Positions 8,138 through 16,898 of a DNA stretch of 29,458 bases are shown piece by piece. A program made the translations under genes and the position numbers. The DNA is taken from the NCBI GenBank assembly GCA_910585815.1, contig CAJUFJ010000044.1, positions 1 through 29,458 on the forward strand. The letters are read 5' to 3'. Source of the stretch: an uncultured Oscillospiraceae bacterium (lineage in GTDB: Bacteria; Bacillota; Clostridia; Oscillospirales; Oscillospiraceae). Each line of letters starts with the position of its first letter. Positions within the stretch are counted from its first letter, which is position 1. The notes under the pieces were generated by a model, which saw only the letters and a list, made by a program, of their open reading frames with translations, ran no database searches and was not told the DNA's origin.

Positions 8138-8563
8138 ATGGTGGAAAGGATACAGGAGCTCTATCGGGAGTATGCCGCCGAATTTCAGCGGCAGGAGGAG
8201 AAACGCCGGGCGGGGGCGGGCATGTTCGGCCTCACCGACGGCCCTCGGAACTACCCCTGTCACGAGCGGTTCGCCCGGGACCTGGAAAGCCTGCTGAAGG
8301 AGGCGGAAAAGACGGCGGTGCCGGAGCAGGCGGAGGAAATTCTGGCCTGCGTCTACTTCGCCCCCCAGGCCCGGGGGGAGCGGCAGGACGCCGTCTACTG
8401 GATGCTGACGGCGGTACATGGCATGACGGTGGGGCTGGTCTCCCGCCTCACCCCCGACGCCGCCGGCCGGCTGCTGGCCCGCTACCAGGCGGCCTATCCC
8501 CGCCGGGAGCAGCTCCCGGCCCAGCGGAAGGCGGCTTCCGCCCTGAAAAAGCGGGGGACATAG
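8138..8563 (+). CDS. Unknown soluble helical protein
   Basis: 141 residues starting MVERIQELYREYAAEF. This ATG is chosen because GGAGGAG overlaps the upstream stop codon at proper spacing, implying translational coupling. The sequence is predicted mostly helical and charged, with no signal peptide or membrane segment. A conserved-looking core (FGLTDGPRNYPCHERFARDLESLL) is followed by a segment with Cys and aromatic residues (ILACVYFAPQ). No family is recognised. Co-transcription with the small membrane protein suggests they act together. A strong terminator follows. Confidence 0.72.
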   Translation: MVERIQELYREYAAEFQRQEEKRRAGAGMFGLTDGPRNYPCHERFARDLESLLKEAEKTAVPEQAEEILACVYFAPQARGERQDAVYWMLTAVHGMTVGLVSRLTPDAAGRLLARYQAAYPRREQLPAQRKAASALKKRGT

Positions 8564-8579
8564 CCCAACAGAACACATC

Positions 8580-8618
8580 GGGAGGGATGGCGTTTGCCAT
8601 CCCTCCCAGAATTTTTTT
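8580..8618 (+). terminator. Terminator of the 7843-8563 operon
   Basis: A perfect 12-bp stem, GGGAGGGATGGC / GCCATCCCTCCC, with a GTTT loop, then AGAA and seven T's. Confidence 0.95.
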
Positions 8619-8706
8619 CCTTAGTTGTACGCCGGTGTGCAACATTTCAGGGATTCCCACAGAGGGTGAAAGGAGGTAACCCCACCCGCCGCCGGGGACG
8701 GCGGCA

Positions 8707-8739
8707 ATGGAAACATCATCCGAAAGGAGAATCCTATGA
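8707..8739 (+). CDS. Possible 10-codon leader peptide before the holin-like gene
   Basis: ATG at 8707 opens a 10-codon frame (METSSERRIL) whose TGA overlaps the holin-like ATG as ATGA. A perfect AAAGGAGGT site at 8669-8677 has no start codon at normal distance. A CCGCCG/CGGCGG hairpin (8686-8691 with 8699-8704) would bring it to about 10 bases from this ATG. This is speculative. Confidence 0.2.
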   Translation: METSSERRIL

Positions 8740-8984
8740 ATAAAATCAACTGGAAACGCAAGCTGAGTTCACGGAAGCTGTGGGCGGCGGTGGCGGGCAT
8801 CGTCACCGGTCTGGCCATGGTCTTCGGGCTGGACGAGGGCACCATAAGCGCGGTGGCAGGGGCCGTGGTGTCGGTGGCCTCGGTTATCACCTACATCATC
8901 ACCGAGGGCAGGGTGGACGCGGAGAGCGTGAAAAAAGCCCTGGACCAGGTGCAGGCCGGGGCGGAGGCGGCGGGGGATGAATAA
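8736..8984 (+). CDS. Holin-like small membrane protein
   Basis: 82 residues, with AAAGGAG 7 bases upstream of the start. Layout: basic N-terminus (INWKRKLSSRKLW), two hydrophobic helices (about residues 18-33 and 38-56) split by a short turn (LDEGT), then a charged amphipathic C-terminus (EGRVDAESVKKALDQV). Size and topology match small phage holins of the phi-LC3-like type, which open the membrane to let a lysin out. It overlaps the next gene, a signal-less cysteine peptidase, by 8 bases, the usual holin-lysin order. Family membership is inferred from size, N-terminal pattern and context. Confidence 0.7.
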   Translation: MNKINWKRKLSSRKLWAAVAGIVTGLAMVFGLDEGTISAVAGAVVSVASVITYIITEGRVDAESVKKALDQVQAGAEAAGDE

Positions 8985-9783
8985 GCGCCCTGTCGTCTAC
9001 ATGCAGACCGACCCCCGCTGGAAGGACAGGCCCTATCAGGTGAAGGGGGAAACCGCCACCATCGGCGGCTCCGGCTGCGGCCCCAGCTGCGCCGCCATGC
9101 TCATTGAGACTCTCACGGGCCAGACCTTTACCCCGGAGGATGCCTGCAAGTGGTCGGTGGACCACGGCTATAAGGCCCTGAACGCCGGCACCTATTATGG
9201 CTATTTCGCCACCCAGTTCGCCGCCTTTGGAATCAAATGCTGGCAGCTGAGCTGGACCAACACCTACCACAACCCCCGAAGCAAAATCCACGACCAGGCG
9301 CTGGCGTATCTGAAGGAGGGATACTACCTGATCGCCCTGATGAAAAAGGGCAACTGGACGGGCGGGGGACATTTTATTGTGGTGTGGTGGGCGGACGGAA
9401 AAATCCGCATCAACGACCCGGCCAGCACCAGGGACAGTCGCCTGAACGGCGACGTGGAGACCTTCCGCAGCGAGGCGGCCTACTACTGGGTGGTGGACGC
9501 CCGGGCGCACAACGGAACAACGGATAAGGAGGAGGAAATGGACCAGGAGAAGTTTAACCGGATGTTTGTAGCCGCCATGCAGCAGTACCGCCAGGAGCTG
9601 CGGGACAACGACTGCGGCGACTGGAGCCGGGCGGCCCGGAAATTTGTCACGGAGCAGGGGATTTTTGCCGGCGGCGACCCCGGCCCCGACGGCCAGCCCA
9701 ACTACATGTGGGAGGACCTGCTCACCCGGGAGCAGGCCGCCCAACTGCTGTATGCCTTCGCCCGGCGGTTCGGGCTGGCATGA
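8977..9783 (+). CDS. C39-like cysteine peptidase, probable phage-type lysin
   Basis: 268 residues; the start overlaps the end of the holin-like gene. The N-terminal 180 residues fit the papain-like Peptidase_C39_2 fold: catalytic Cys34 in GSGCGPSC, His132 in GGGHFIVVWW, and Asn146/Asp147 in RINDPAS. Such domains cleave peptides, often in the cell wall. A linker (about 165-185) leads to a C-terminal helical region (WSRAARKFVTEQGIFAGGD ... MWEDLLTREQAAQLLYAFAR) that resembles half of an SLH-type or wall-binding repeat and probably provides binding. There is no signal peptide, which fits export through the adjacent holin. Its stop overlaps the next start (ATGA). The peptidase fold is well supported; the wall substrate is inferred. 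Confidence 0.78.
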   Translation: MNKRPVVYMQTDPRWKDRPYQVKGETATIGGSGCGPSCAAMLIETLTGQTFTPEDACKWSVDHGYKALNAGTYYGYFATQFAAFGIKCWQLSWTNTYHNPRSKIHDQALAYLKEGYYLIALMKKGNWTGGGHFIVVWWADGKIRINDPASTRDSRLNGDVETFRSEAAYYWVVDARAHNGTTDKEEEMDQEKFNRMFVAAMQQYRQELRDNDCGDWSRAARKFVTEQGIFAGGDPGPDGQPNYMWEDLLTREQAAQLLYAFARRFGLA

Positions 9784-10097
9784 GGATTACGGTGGACAGG
9801 AGCCGAGGGGTCCGGCCGGAGTTTTCCAAGCAGCTGATTGCGGATATCCGGGCGCTGCTGTGGGTGGTGACGGTGGGCGGCCTGCTGCTGGCCGCCTACT
9901 GCATCCATACGGGCTACACCGGGGCCCTGCCCTGGCTCACCGCCATGGTGGGCCTGCCCTGGACGGCCCACGGGTGGGTGTGCGCCAACTACCTGAGCAT
10001 GGCTAAGTCCGACCACAAGCGGGGCGGCATCACCTACGACGCGGCCAGGGCCGCCGGCTTTCTGCCGGAGGGAAGCGAGAACAGCCCGCCGGTTTGA
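9780..10097 (+). CDS. Small membrane protein of the lysis-like cassette
   Basis: 105 residues. The start at 9780 overlaps the lysin stop as ATGA; an upstream in-frame extension would run inside the lysin gene and is rejected. A basic N-terminus (MRITVDRSRGVRPEFSKQ) precedes two hydrophobic segments (about 27-42 and 48-70) and a polar tail (KSDHKRGGITYDAARAAG). It could be a second holin, an antiholin or a spanin-like accessory; no family is recognised. The stop codon lies in the loop of a hairpin that probably ends transcription. Confidence 0.65.
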   Translation: MRITVDRSRGVRPEFSKQLIADIRALLWVVTVGGLLLAAYCIHTGYTGALPWLTAMVGLPWTAHGWVCANYLSMAKSDHKRGGITYDAARAAGFLPEGSENSPPV

Positions 10098-10110
10098 GGG
10101 CGGGCTTTCC
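10083..10110 (+). terminator. Hairpin over the stop codon of the lysis-like cassette
   Basis: AGCCCGCC (10083-10090) pairs with GGCGGGCT (10099-10106), with the TGA stop in the loop; only a short TTCCCC follows, so it is a moderate terminator. Confidence 0.6.
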
Positions 10111-10115
10111 CCGTC

Positions 10116-10152
10116 AAAAAACCGGGCCGCTCCCCAAGGGAACAGCCCGGTT
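10116..10152 (-). terminator. Terminator between fhs and the lysis-like cassette
   Basis: AACCGGGC (10120-10127) pairs with GCCCGGTT (10145-10152). On the minus strand it ends in six T's, so it terminates fhs; on the + strand GAATTTTT follows, so it can also serve the convergent cassette. Confidence 0.85.
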
Positions 10153-10169
10153 CTGAATTTTTCCTCTGC

Positions 10170-11837
10170 TTAGAACAGGCCGGAGATGACGCCGTTCTCG
10201 TCGATGTCGATGCGCTCGGAGGCGGGCACCTTGGGCAGGCCGGGCATGGTCATGATATCGCCCGTCTTGGCGACCAGGAAGCCGGCGCCGGCGTTGACCT
10301 TGACTTCGCGGATGGTGACCTTGAAGCCCCGGGGCGCGCCGATCTTGCTCTGATCGTCGGAGAAGGAGAACTGGGTCTTGGCCATGCAGATGGGCATCTT
10401 GTCGAAGCCCAGCTCGGTGAGCTGCTGAATCTGCTTCTTGGCGGCTGGCGCGATGGTCACGCCGTCGGCGCGGTAGACCTTGGTGGCGATGGCGTTGAGC
10501 TTGTTCTCAATGGTGTCCTCAGCGTCGTAGACAAATTGGAAGTGATCCTGGCTCTTGTCCTCGGCCAGCTTGATGACCTCCTCGGCCAGGGCCTTGCCGC
10601 CCTCGCCGCCCTTGGCCCACACCTCGGACAGGCGGACGTTGACGCCCATCTCCTTGCACTTGGCCTCCACCAGGTCCAGCTCGGCCTTGGTGTCGGTGGG
10701 GAAGGCGTTGATGGCCACCACGCAGGGCAGGCCGTAGACGTTCTTCACGTTGTCCACGTGCTGCAGCAGGTTGGGCAGACCCTTCTCCAGGGCCTCCAGG
10801 TTCTCGTTGTTCAGCTCGGCCTTGGGCACGCCGCCGTGGTACTTCAGGGCCCGGACGGTGGCCACAATCACAACGGCGTCGGGATGGAAGCCGCCGGCGC
10901 GGCACTTGATGTCCAGGAACTTCTCAGCGCCCAGGTCGGCGGCGAAGCCGGCCTCGGTAACAGTGTAGTCGGCCAGCTTCATAGCGGTCTCGGTGGCCTG
11001 GATGGAGTTGCAGCCGTGGGCGATGTTGGCGAAGGGGCCGCCGTGGATGAAGGCGGGGGTGTGCTCCAGGGTCTGGACCAGGTTGGGCTTGATGGCGTCC
11101 TTCAGGACGGCGGCCATGGCGCCCTCGGCCTTCAGGTCGTGGGCGGTGATGGGCTTGCCGGTGCGGCTGTAGCCCACGACCATCTTGGCCAGACGGGCCT
11201 TCATGTCCATCAGGCCGGTGGACAGGCACAGCACGGCCATGATCTCGGAGGCCACCACGATGTCGAAGCCGTCCTCACGGGGCACGCCGGAGGCCTTACC
11301 GCCCAGGCCGCAGGTAATGTGGCGCAGCTGGCGGTCGTTCATGTCCACCACCCGCTTCCAGGTGATCTGGCGGGTGTCGATGTCCAGGGCGTTGCCCTGC
11401 TGGATGTGGTTGTCAATGAGGGCGGCCAGCAGGTTGTTGGCGATGCCAATGGCGTTGAAGTCGCCGGTGAAGTGGAGGTTGATGTCCTCCATGGGGACGA
11501 CCTGGGCGTAGCCGCCGCCGGCCGCGCCGCCCTTCACGCCGAACACGGGGCCCAGGGAGGGCTCGCGCAGGCAGACGATGGTCTTCTTGCCGATCTTGTT
11601 CAGGGCGTCGGCCAGACCCACGGAGGTGGTGGTCTTGCCCTCGCCGGCGGGGGTGGGGCTGATGGCGGTCACCAGAACCAGCTTGGACTTCCGGGGCAGG
11701 TCCTTCAAAGCATGGATGTCCACCTTAGCCTTATAGTGGCCGTAGTGCTCCAGGTTTTCGGAACCGATGCCGATTTTGGCGGCGATTTCTTCGATGGGAA
11801 GCATAGTGGACTGCTGGGCGATTTCAATGTCAGTCAT
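10170..11837 (-). CDS. fhs: Formate-tetrahydrofolate ligase
   Basis: 555 residues from MTDIEIAQQS. This start has GGAGG 9 bases upstream and gives the usual family length; 44 extra in-frame codons upstream contain the promoter and are rejected. The enzyme joins formate to tetrahydrofolate using ATP, giving 10-formyl-THF, the entry of formate into one-carbon metabolism and the methyl branch of the Wood-Ljungdahl pathway. Visible hallmarks are the ATP-binding loop TPAGEGKTTT (62-71) and the conserved EPSLGPVFGVKGGAAGGGY, NDRQLRHI and MTMPGLPK-type segments. It is cytosolic, works as a tetramer in characterised members, and is transcribed alone from a good promoter. It is divergent from the transporter of the histidine island. 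A functional link (histidine breakdown can release formate or formimino groups) is possible but not shown. Confidence 0.97.
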   Translation of the reverse strand: MTDIEIAQQSTMLPIEEIAAKIGIGSENLEHYGHYKAKVDIHALKDLPRKSKLVLVTAISPTPAGEGKTTTSVGLADALNKIGKKTIVCLREPSLGPVFGVKGGAAGGGYAQVVPMEDINLHFTGDFNAIGIANNLLAALIDNHIQQGNALDIDTRQITWKRVVDMNDRQLRHITCGLGGKASGVPREDGFDIVVASEIMAVLCLSTGLMDMKARLAKMVVGYSRTGKPITAHDLKAEGAMAAVLKDAIKPNLVQTLEHTPAFIHGGPFANIAHGCNSIQATETAMKLADYTVTEAGFAADLGAEKFLDIKCRAGGFHPDAVVIVATVRALKYHGGVPKAELNNENLEALEKGLPNLLQHVDNVKNVYGLPCVVAINAFPTDTKAELDLVEAKCKEMGVNVRLSEVWAKGGEGGKALAEEVIKLAEDKSQDHFQFVYDAEDTIENKLNAIATKVYRADGVTIAPAAKKQIQQLTELGFDKMPICMAKTQFSFSDDQSKIGAPRGFKVTIREVKVNAGAGFLVAKTGDIMTMPGLPKVPASERIDIDENGVISGLF

Positions 11838-11913
11838 GTTGGTGGGCCTCCTGCTTTCTATAAATTTTTGATGGGCTCCTCCGGGGCAGCACCCCCGGGA
11901 TTTCACTGTCCAC

Positions 11914-11942
11914 ATTATAACGCAAAAAGGCCAATCCGTAAA
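11914..11942 (-). promoter_or_regulatory. SigA-type promoter of fhs
   Basis: On the minus strand, TTTACG (complement of 11937-11942), 17 bases, TATAAT (complement of 11914-11919). The 70-base leader contains a CCGGGG/CCCCGG hairpin before the ribosome site. Confidence 0.8.
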
Positions 11943-12152
11943 TAATATTTTTTTCTCACATCGGGACAAACACTTTATTTTAAAAAGTAAAACCCGGCTT
12001 TCAGCCGCCTTTTCAAATGTCCGCCAGGTAAAAAGCCCGGAATCCCTTCTGCCCCAAGGGGCCTTTTCCGCTTTGCTGTACCGCTGTGTCAGTGTATCAG
12101 CAATACAGCCGGATACTGTACAAGCAACTTTCGTTTTTCAAGCACATTTTTG
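11943..12152. other. Divergent intergenic region without a gene
   Basis: I find no credible coding frame here. It contains small hairpins CGGCT/AGCCG (about 11996-12008) and GCCCC/GGGGC followed by CTTTT (about 12051-12067). There is also an interrupted inverted repeat TGTATC...GATACTGTACA at about 12095-12122, just upstream of the transporter promoter, which could be a regulator site. Confidence 0.4.
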
Positions 12153-12181
12153 TTGATTTTAACAGCCTCTTGTGGTATGAT
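12153..12181 (+). promoter_or_regulatory. SigA-type promoter of the NhaC-family gene
   Basis: TTGATT (12153-12158), 17 bases, TATGAT (12176-12181). The leader to the ATG at 12310 is about 120 bases. Confidence 0.85.
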
Positions 12182-12187
12182 ACCTCT

Positions 12188-12309
12188 TGTATCGGGGCCC
12201 TGCCGGAGAGGGGCTCCTCCCCGGGGTATACTTGTCCTCCGAGGGGGAGATCCGGCCGGATTCCGAAAATCGGAAGAGGAAACATATCTAAGAAAGAGGG
12301 GTACATTTT
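12188..12309 (+). promoter_or_regulatory. Structured 5' leader of the NhaC-family gene
   Basis: The leader holds several potential hairpins: CCGGAGAGG with CCTCCCCGG, CTCC/GGAG, ATCCGG/CCGGAT and TCCGA/TCGGA. The ribosome site GAGGGG lies 10 bases before the ATG. I do not recognise a riboswitch class. Confidence 0.4.
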
Positions 12310-13848
12310 ATGGCAAGTAACGAAAAAACCCGCAACGTGCGGCTCCCCAACATAGTTGAGGCGCTGCTCCCCATCGTGGTGATGATGGGCCTGATGATCT
12401 ACGGCCTGAACTTCACCAACGAGCTGTATTACGACGCGCACATGCCGCTGGCTGTGTCCATCGTGGTGGCCTGCGCCGTGGGCTGCTTCTGCGGCCACAG
12501 CTTCTCCGACATGCTGGCCGGTATGATCGACCGGCTGAACGCCACCATGGAGGCCATCCTGATTCTGTGCACCGTGGGCCTGCTGGTCGCCTCCTTCATC
12601 ATGTCGGGCACCATCCCCGCTCTGATTTACTACGGTCTGAACCTCCTCACCCCCCAGCTGTTCCTGCCCATCGGCTGCGTCCTGTGCGCCATCGTGGGCC
12701 TGGCCTGCGGCTCCTCCTGGACCGCCACCGCTACTATGGGTATTGCCATGCTGGGCATCGGCGCCGGCCTGGGCATCAATCCAGCCATCACCGCCGGTAT
12801 GGTCATCTCCGGCGCCTATGTGGGCGACAAGTTCTCCCCCCTGTCCGACACTACCAACCTGGCCGCCGCCGTGTCTGAAACCGGCCTGTTCGACCATGTG
12901 ACCGCCATGGTGTCCTCCACCGCCCCCACCTTTGTGATTGCTATCGTCCTGTACGCCATCATCGGCTTTGTCACCGGCGGCGGCAACTATGACCCCACTG
13001 TGGCCACCGAGCTCCAGGCCGCTTTGAAGGAGGGCTTCAATATGAGCCCCGTCCTGCTGCTGCCCATCCTGGTGGTTATCGGCGCGTGCATCATGCGTCT
13101 GCCCGGCCTGGTAGGCATCGCCCTGTCCGTGGGCACCGGCGTGCTGTTCACCATCGTTTTCCAGGGCGTGGAGAGCCTGGCCGAGATCTTCAGCATCCTG
13201 CATTACGGCTTTGAATTCGAGTCCAGCAATGAGCTGGCCTCCAGCCTGCTCACCCGGGGCGGCATGGACCACACCATGTGGACCATCAACCTGATCCTCC
13301 TGGCCGTGGCCTACGGCGGCGCCCTGGAGCGCTGCGGCTGCACCGAGACCCTGTTCGGCGGCCTCAAGAAGCACCTGAGCTCCGTGGGCAGCCTGGTGTT
13401 CGCCACCATGGCCACCTCCCTGTTCTGCGATGCCACCATGTGCGACCAGTTCCTGGGCATTGGCGTTCCCGCCCCCCTGTATGTGGAGAAATACGACGAG
13501 CTGGGCCTGGGCCGGAACATGATGTCCCGCACCCTGGAGGACTGCGGCACCCTGTGGGCCGTCATGTTCCCCTGGACGGGCTGCGGCGCCTATCAGCAGT
13601 CCACTTTGGGCATGTCTCCCTTTGTCTACTTCCCCTTCGCCTTTGTCAACCTGCTCAACCCCATCTACGCCGCCATCACCGCCTTTATGGGCCGCAACAT
13701 CTTCTGGGCTGACGGCTCCTACACCAACATCTTCGGCAAGACCAAGGCCGGCAAGCCCGCCGGCGCTCCCGCCGAGGCCCACGAAAAGGCCCTGAAGGCT
13801 CTGGAAGCCCGCCGCGCCGCCGGCAAGGCCCCCAAGGTCAACGCCTGA
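12310..13848 (+). CDS. NhaC-family Na+/H+ antiporter, possible histidine transporter
   Basis: 512 residues, polytopic with about 11-12 hydrophobic segments. The NhaC signature is clear: GSSWTATATMGIAMLGIG (about 134-151) and GDKFSPLSDTTNLA (172-185). Characterised relatives exchange Na+ for H+, and some move amino acids or organic acids (for example MleN, malate/lactate). The C-terminal 35 residues form a positively charged cytoplasmic tail rich in Ala and Lys. The next metabolic gene downstream is histidine ammonia-lyase, so the solute may be histidine or a histidine product such as urocanate; this is inference from position. It has its own promoter and a structured leader. The family call is sure; the substrate is not. 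Confidence 0.88.
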   Translation: MASNEKTRNVRLPNIVEALLPIVVMMGLMIYGLNFTNELYYDAHMPLAVSIVVACAVGCFCGHSFSDMLAGMIDRLNATMEAILILCTVGLLVASFIMSGTIPALIYYGLNLLTPQLFLPIGCVLCAIVGLACGSSWTATATMGIAMLGIGAGLGINPAITAGMVISGAYVGDKFSPLSDTTNLAAAVSETGLFDHVTAMVSSTAPTFVIAIVLYAIIGFVTGGGNYDPTVATELQAALKEGFNMSPVLLLPILVVIGACIMRLPGLVGIALSVGTGVLFTIVFQGVESLAEIFSILHYGFEFESSNELASSLLTRGGMDHTMWTINLILLAVAYGGALERCGCTETLFGGLKKHLSSVGSLVFATMATSLFCDATMCDQFLGIGVPAPLYVEKYDELGLGRNMMSRTLEDCGTLWAVMFPWTGCGAYQQSTLGMSPFVYFPFAFVNLLNPIYAAITAFMGRNIFWADGSYTNIFGKTKAGKPAGAPAEAHEKALKALEARRAAGKAPKVNA

Positions 13849-13897
13849 TCGTCTCTGACGTAACTTTGTGACAGCTCCGCCCCCGCAGGGGGGCGGA

Positions 13898-13917
13898 CAC
13901 CAAAAGGTCTTTTGGTG
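13898..13917 (+). promoter_or_regulatory. Hairpin just before the next ribosome site
   Basis: CACCAAAA/TTTTGGTG with a GGTC loop forms an 8-bp hairpin, preceded by CGCCCCC/GGGGGGCG. It lies between the transporter and the small membrane protein and could act as a partial terminator or as mRNA protection between the genes. Confidence 0.5.
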
Positions 13918-13934
13918 AAGAAAGGAATCTGCCT

Positions 13935-14429
13935 GTGAGCGCAAAACCTCTCCCCTGGGCCGATCTGACCGGCCCCATCTACCTCCCCCGGGAGCTGAAG
14001 CCCCGAAAGCCCTACATTGTCTACAGCTGCTGGGCTATGGTGGCGCTCCTGCTGGTGGGCGGTATCTTCACCCGGTTTAAGATCGCCCTGATCTTCGGCG
14101 TGCTCTACAGCCTTACCCTGCTGACCAAAAAGGATGTAGCTGTAACCGAGCGGGGGCTGGAAATCTTCTATCAAATGAGGATTACCACCAACTACAACTT
14201 CTGGCCCTGGGCGGAGATCAACGCCATCGTGGTGGAGGACCGAAACCACCCTGAACTCATCGCCCTCCATATCGGGCGGGGCAGCGCCAGCAAACGCTTT
14301 TTCTTCACCCGGCCCGACACCGAGAAAATTCTGGTGCTGGCCCGGGAGAAACACCCCGGCGTTCCCATACGCCAGGCAACCGACAACCCCCGTTCCGGCG
14401 GATTTTCCCGCGAGAGTAAGGGGCTGTGA
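13935..14429 (+). CDS. Small membrane protein with PH-like C-terminal part
   Basis: 164 residues starting with GTG, which follows AAAGGA at 8 bases. Two hydrophobic segments (about 27-45 and 48-63) are followed by a cytosolic region patterned like bacterial PH-type domains (VAVTERGLEIFYQMRITTNYNFWPWAEINAIVVED). These domains usually sit in membrane proteins of unknown function. It lies 86 bases after the NhaC-family gene and may be partly co-transcribed with it. The assignment rests on layout only. A GC hairpin follows the gene. Confidence 0.62.
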   Translation: MSAKPLPWADLTGPIYLPRELKPRKPYIVYSCWAMVALLLVGGIFTRFKIALIFGVLYSLTLLTKKDVAVTERGLEIFYQMRITTNYNFWPWAEINAIVVEDRNHPELIALHIGRGSASKRFFFTRPDTEKILVLAREKHPGVPIRQATDNPRSGGFSRESKGL

Positions 14430-14435
14430 ACCTTC

Positions 14436-14473
14436 GCGGCCCCCAGAGGGACCCCCTGCCCTTTGGGGGCCGC
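14436..14473 (+). terminator. Terminator-like hairpin before hutH
   Basis: GCGGCCCCCA (14436-14445) pairs with TGGGGGCCGC (14464-14473). The T-run is poor (CTAATTTG), so termination may be partial and hutH could receive read-through. Confidence 0.6.
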
Positions 14474-14484
14474 GCCCTAATTTG

Positions 14485-14513
14485 TTAACAATCGGCATCT
14501 GCCGAAAAATATA
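14485..14513 (+). promoter_or_regulatory. Possible hutH promoter
   Basis: TTAACA (14485-14490), 17 bases, AATATA (14508-14513), with a CGGCATCTGCCG palindrome (14493-14504) inside the spacer that could be an operator. The -10 match is weak. Confidence 0.35.
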
Positions 14514-14532
14514 TAAAGTGAGGTAATTCCCC

Positions 14533-16101
<1,569 letters not shown>

Positions 16102-16104
16102 GCC

Positions 16105-16881
16105 ATGACACTGCATGTACTGCGGGCCGACCCCGCAGGCAATATCACACTGTTCGTCCTGGACCCGGTCCCCGTTGGGGACCGGGCCGGGGTCGCTTCC
16201 CGGCTCATGGAGGGCTCCGACGTGGAGCAGGTGGGCTTCGTCTGTCCCCCGGTGATGGGGGGCGCGGGCCGGATGGAGATGGCCGGGGGCGAGTTCTGCG
16301 GCAACGCCACCCGGGCCTTCGGGATGCTCATGGCCCAACGGCTGGGCGGAGTGTCTCAGGTGCTGGTGGAGGTGAGCGGCTGCCACCGGCCGGTAACGGT
16401 GGATGTAGACCTGGCCGCCGGCACCGCCCGGGCCCAGATGCCCCTGCCCCGGGGCGTGGGTCGGAGGGAGGTGGACGGCTGTCCCGCCACCATGGTGGAC
16501 CTGGTGGGCATCGCCCATCTGGTGGTGGAGAACGTGCCCCCCAGCCTGGACTTCTTCCAGAAGGCCGAGCCCCTGTTTTGGGATATCCCCGACCTGGACG
16601 CCTACGGCGTCATCTTTCTGGACAGCGCAAAGGGGGCCATCACCCCCCTGGTGAAGGTGCCCGCGGCGGACAGCCTGGTGTGGGAGGGCAGCTGCGGCTC
16701 CGGCTCTCTGGCCGCCGCCGTGGCCCAGAGCCAGAACGCCCCCGACGGCCCCTTTGTCCGCACCTACATTCAGCCAGCCGGAGCGGTGGAGGCCGCTGTG
16801 CTCCGCCGGGACGGCGAGGAGGTGTCCGCCTGGATCGGCGGCCCGGTCCGTCTGGACGCCCCTGCTACAGTACAGCTCTAA
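16105..16881 (+). CDS. DapF-fold racemase/epimerase, candidate histidine racemase
   Basis: 258 residues. It shows the two-cysteine layout of the diaminopimelate-epimerase superfamily: Cys65 in GGEFCGNATRAF and Cys197 in EGSCGSGSLAAA, the pair that removes and adds the alpha proton without a cofactor. The surrounding residues differ from true DapF (which has CGNGxR), and the neighbours are not lysine genes. Known DapF-fold relatives include histidine racemases (CntK of staphylopine synthesis and an enzyme of Fusobacterium). Lying 3 bases after hutH, without its own clear ribosome site, it is translationally coupled to that gene. A role interconverting D- and L-histidine is therefore the favoured guess. 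It is likely a soluble cytosolic enzyme. The superfamily call is firm; the substrate is inference. Confidence 0.8.
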   Translation: MTLHVLRADPAGNITLFVLDPVPVGDRAGVASRLMEGSDVEQVGFVCPPVMGGAGRMEMAGGEFCGNATRAFGMLMAQRLGGVSQVLVEVSGCHRPVTVDVDLAAGTARAQMPLPRGVGRREVDGCPATMVDLVGIAHLVVENVPPSLDFFQKAEPLFWDIPDLDAYGVIFLDSAKGAITPLVKVPAADSLVWEGSCGSGSLAAAVAQSQNAPDGPFVRTYIQPAGAVEAAVLRRDGEEVSAWIGGPVRLDAPATVQL

Positions 16882-16898
16882 AGGAGGGCGGCTCAGCC

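Noticed and set aside
10536..11945. 469-codon open frame antisense to fhs
   Set aside because: Shadow of fhs; translation dominated by Gly, Val, Leu and His with no motif, and no ribosome site.
11838..11969. 44-codon N-terminal extension of fhs
   Set aside because: It contains the promoter boxes and hairpin, has no ribosome site, and exceeds the family's normal length.
12097..13944. 615-codon open frame antisense to the NhaC-family gene
   Set aside because: Same shadow effect; low-complexity Gly/His/Gln translation, and it would run through the NhaC promoter and leader.
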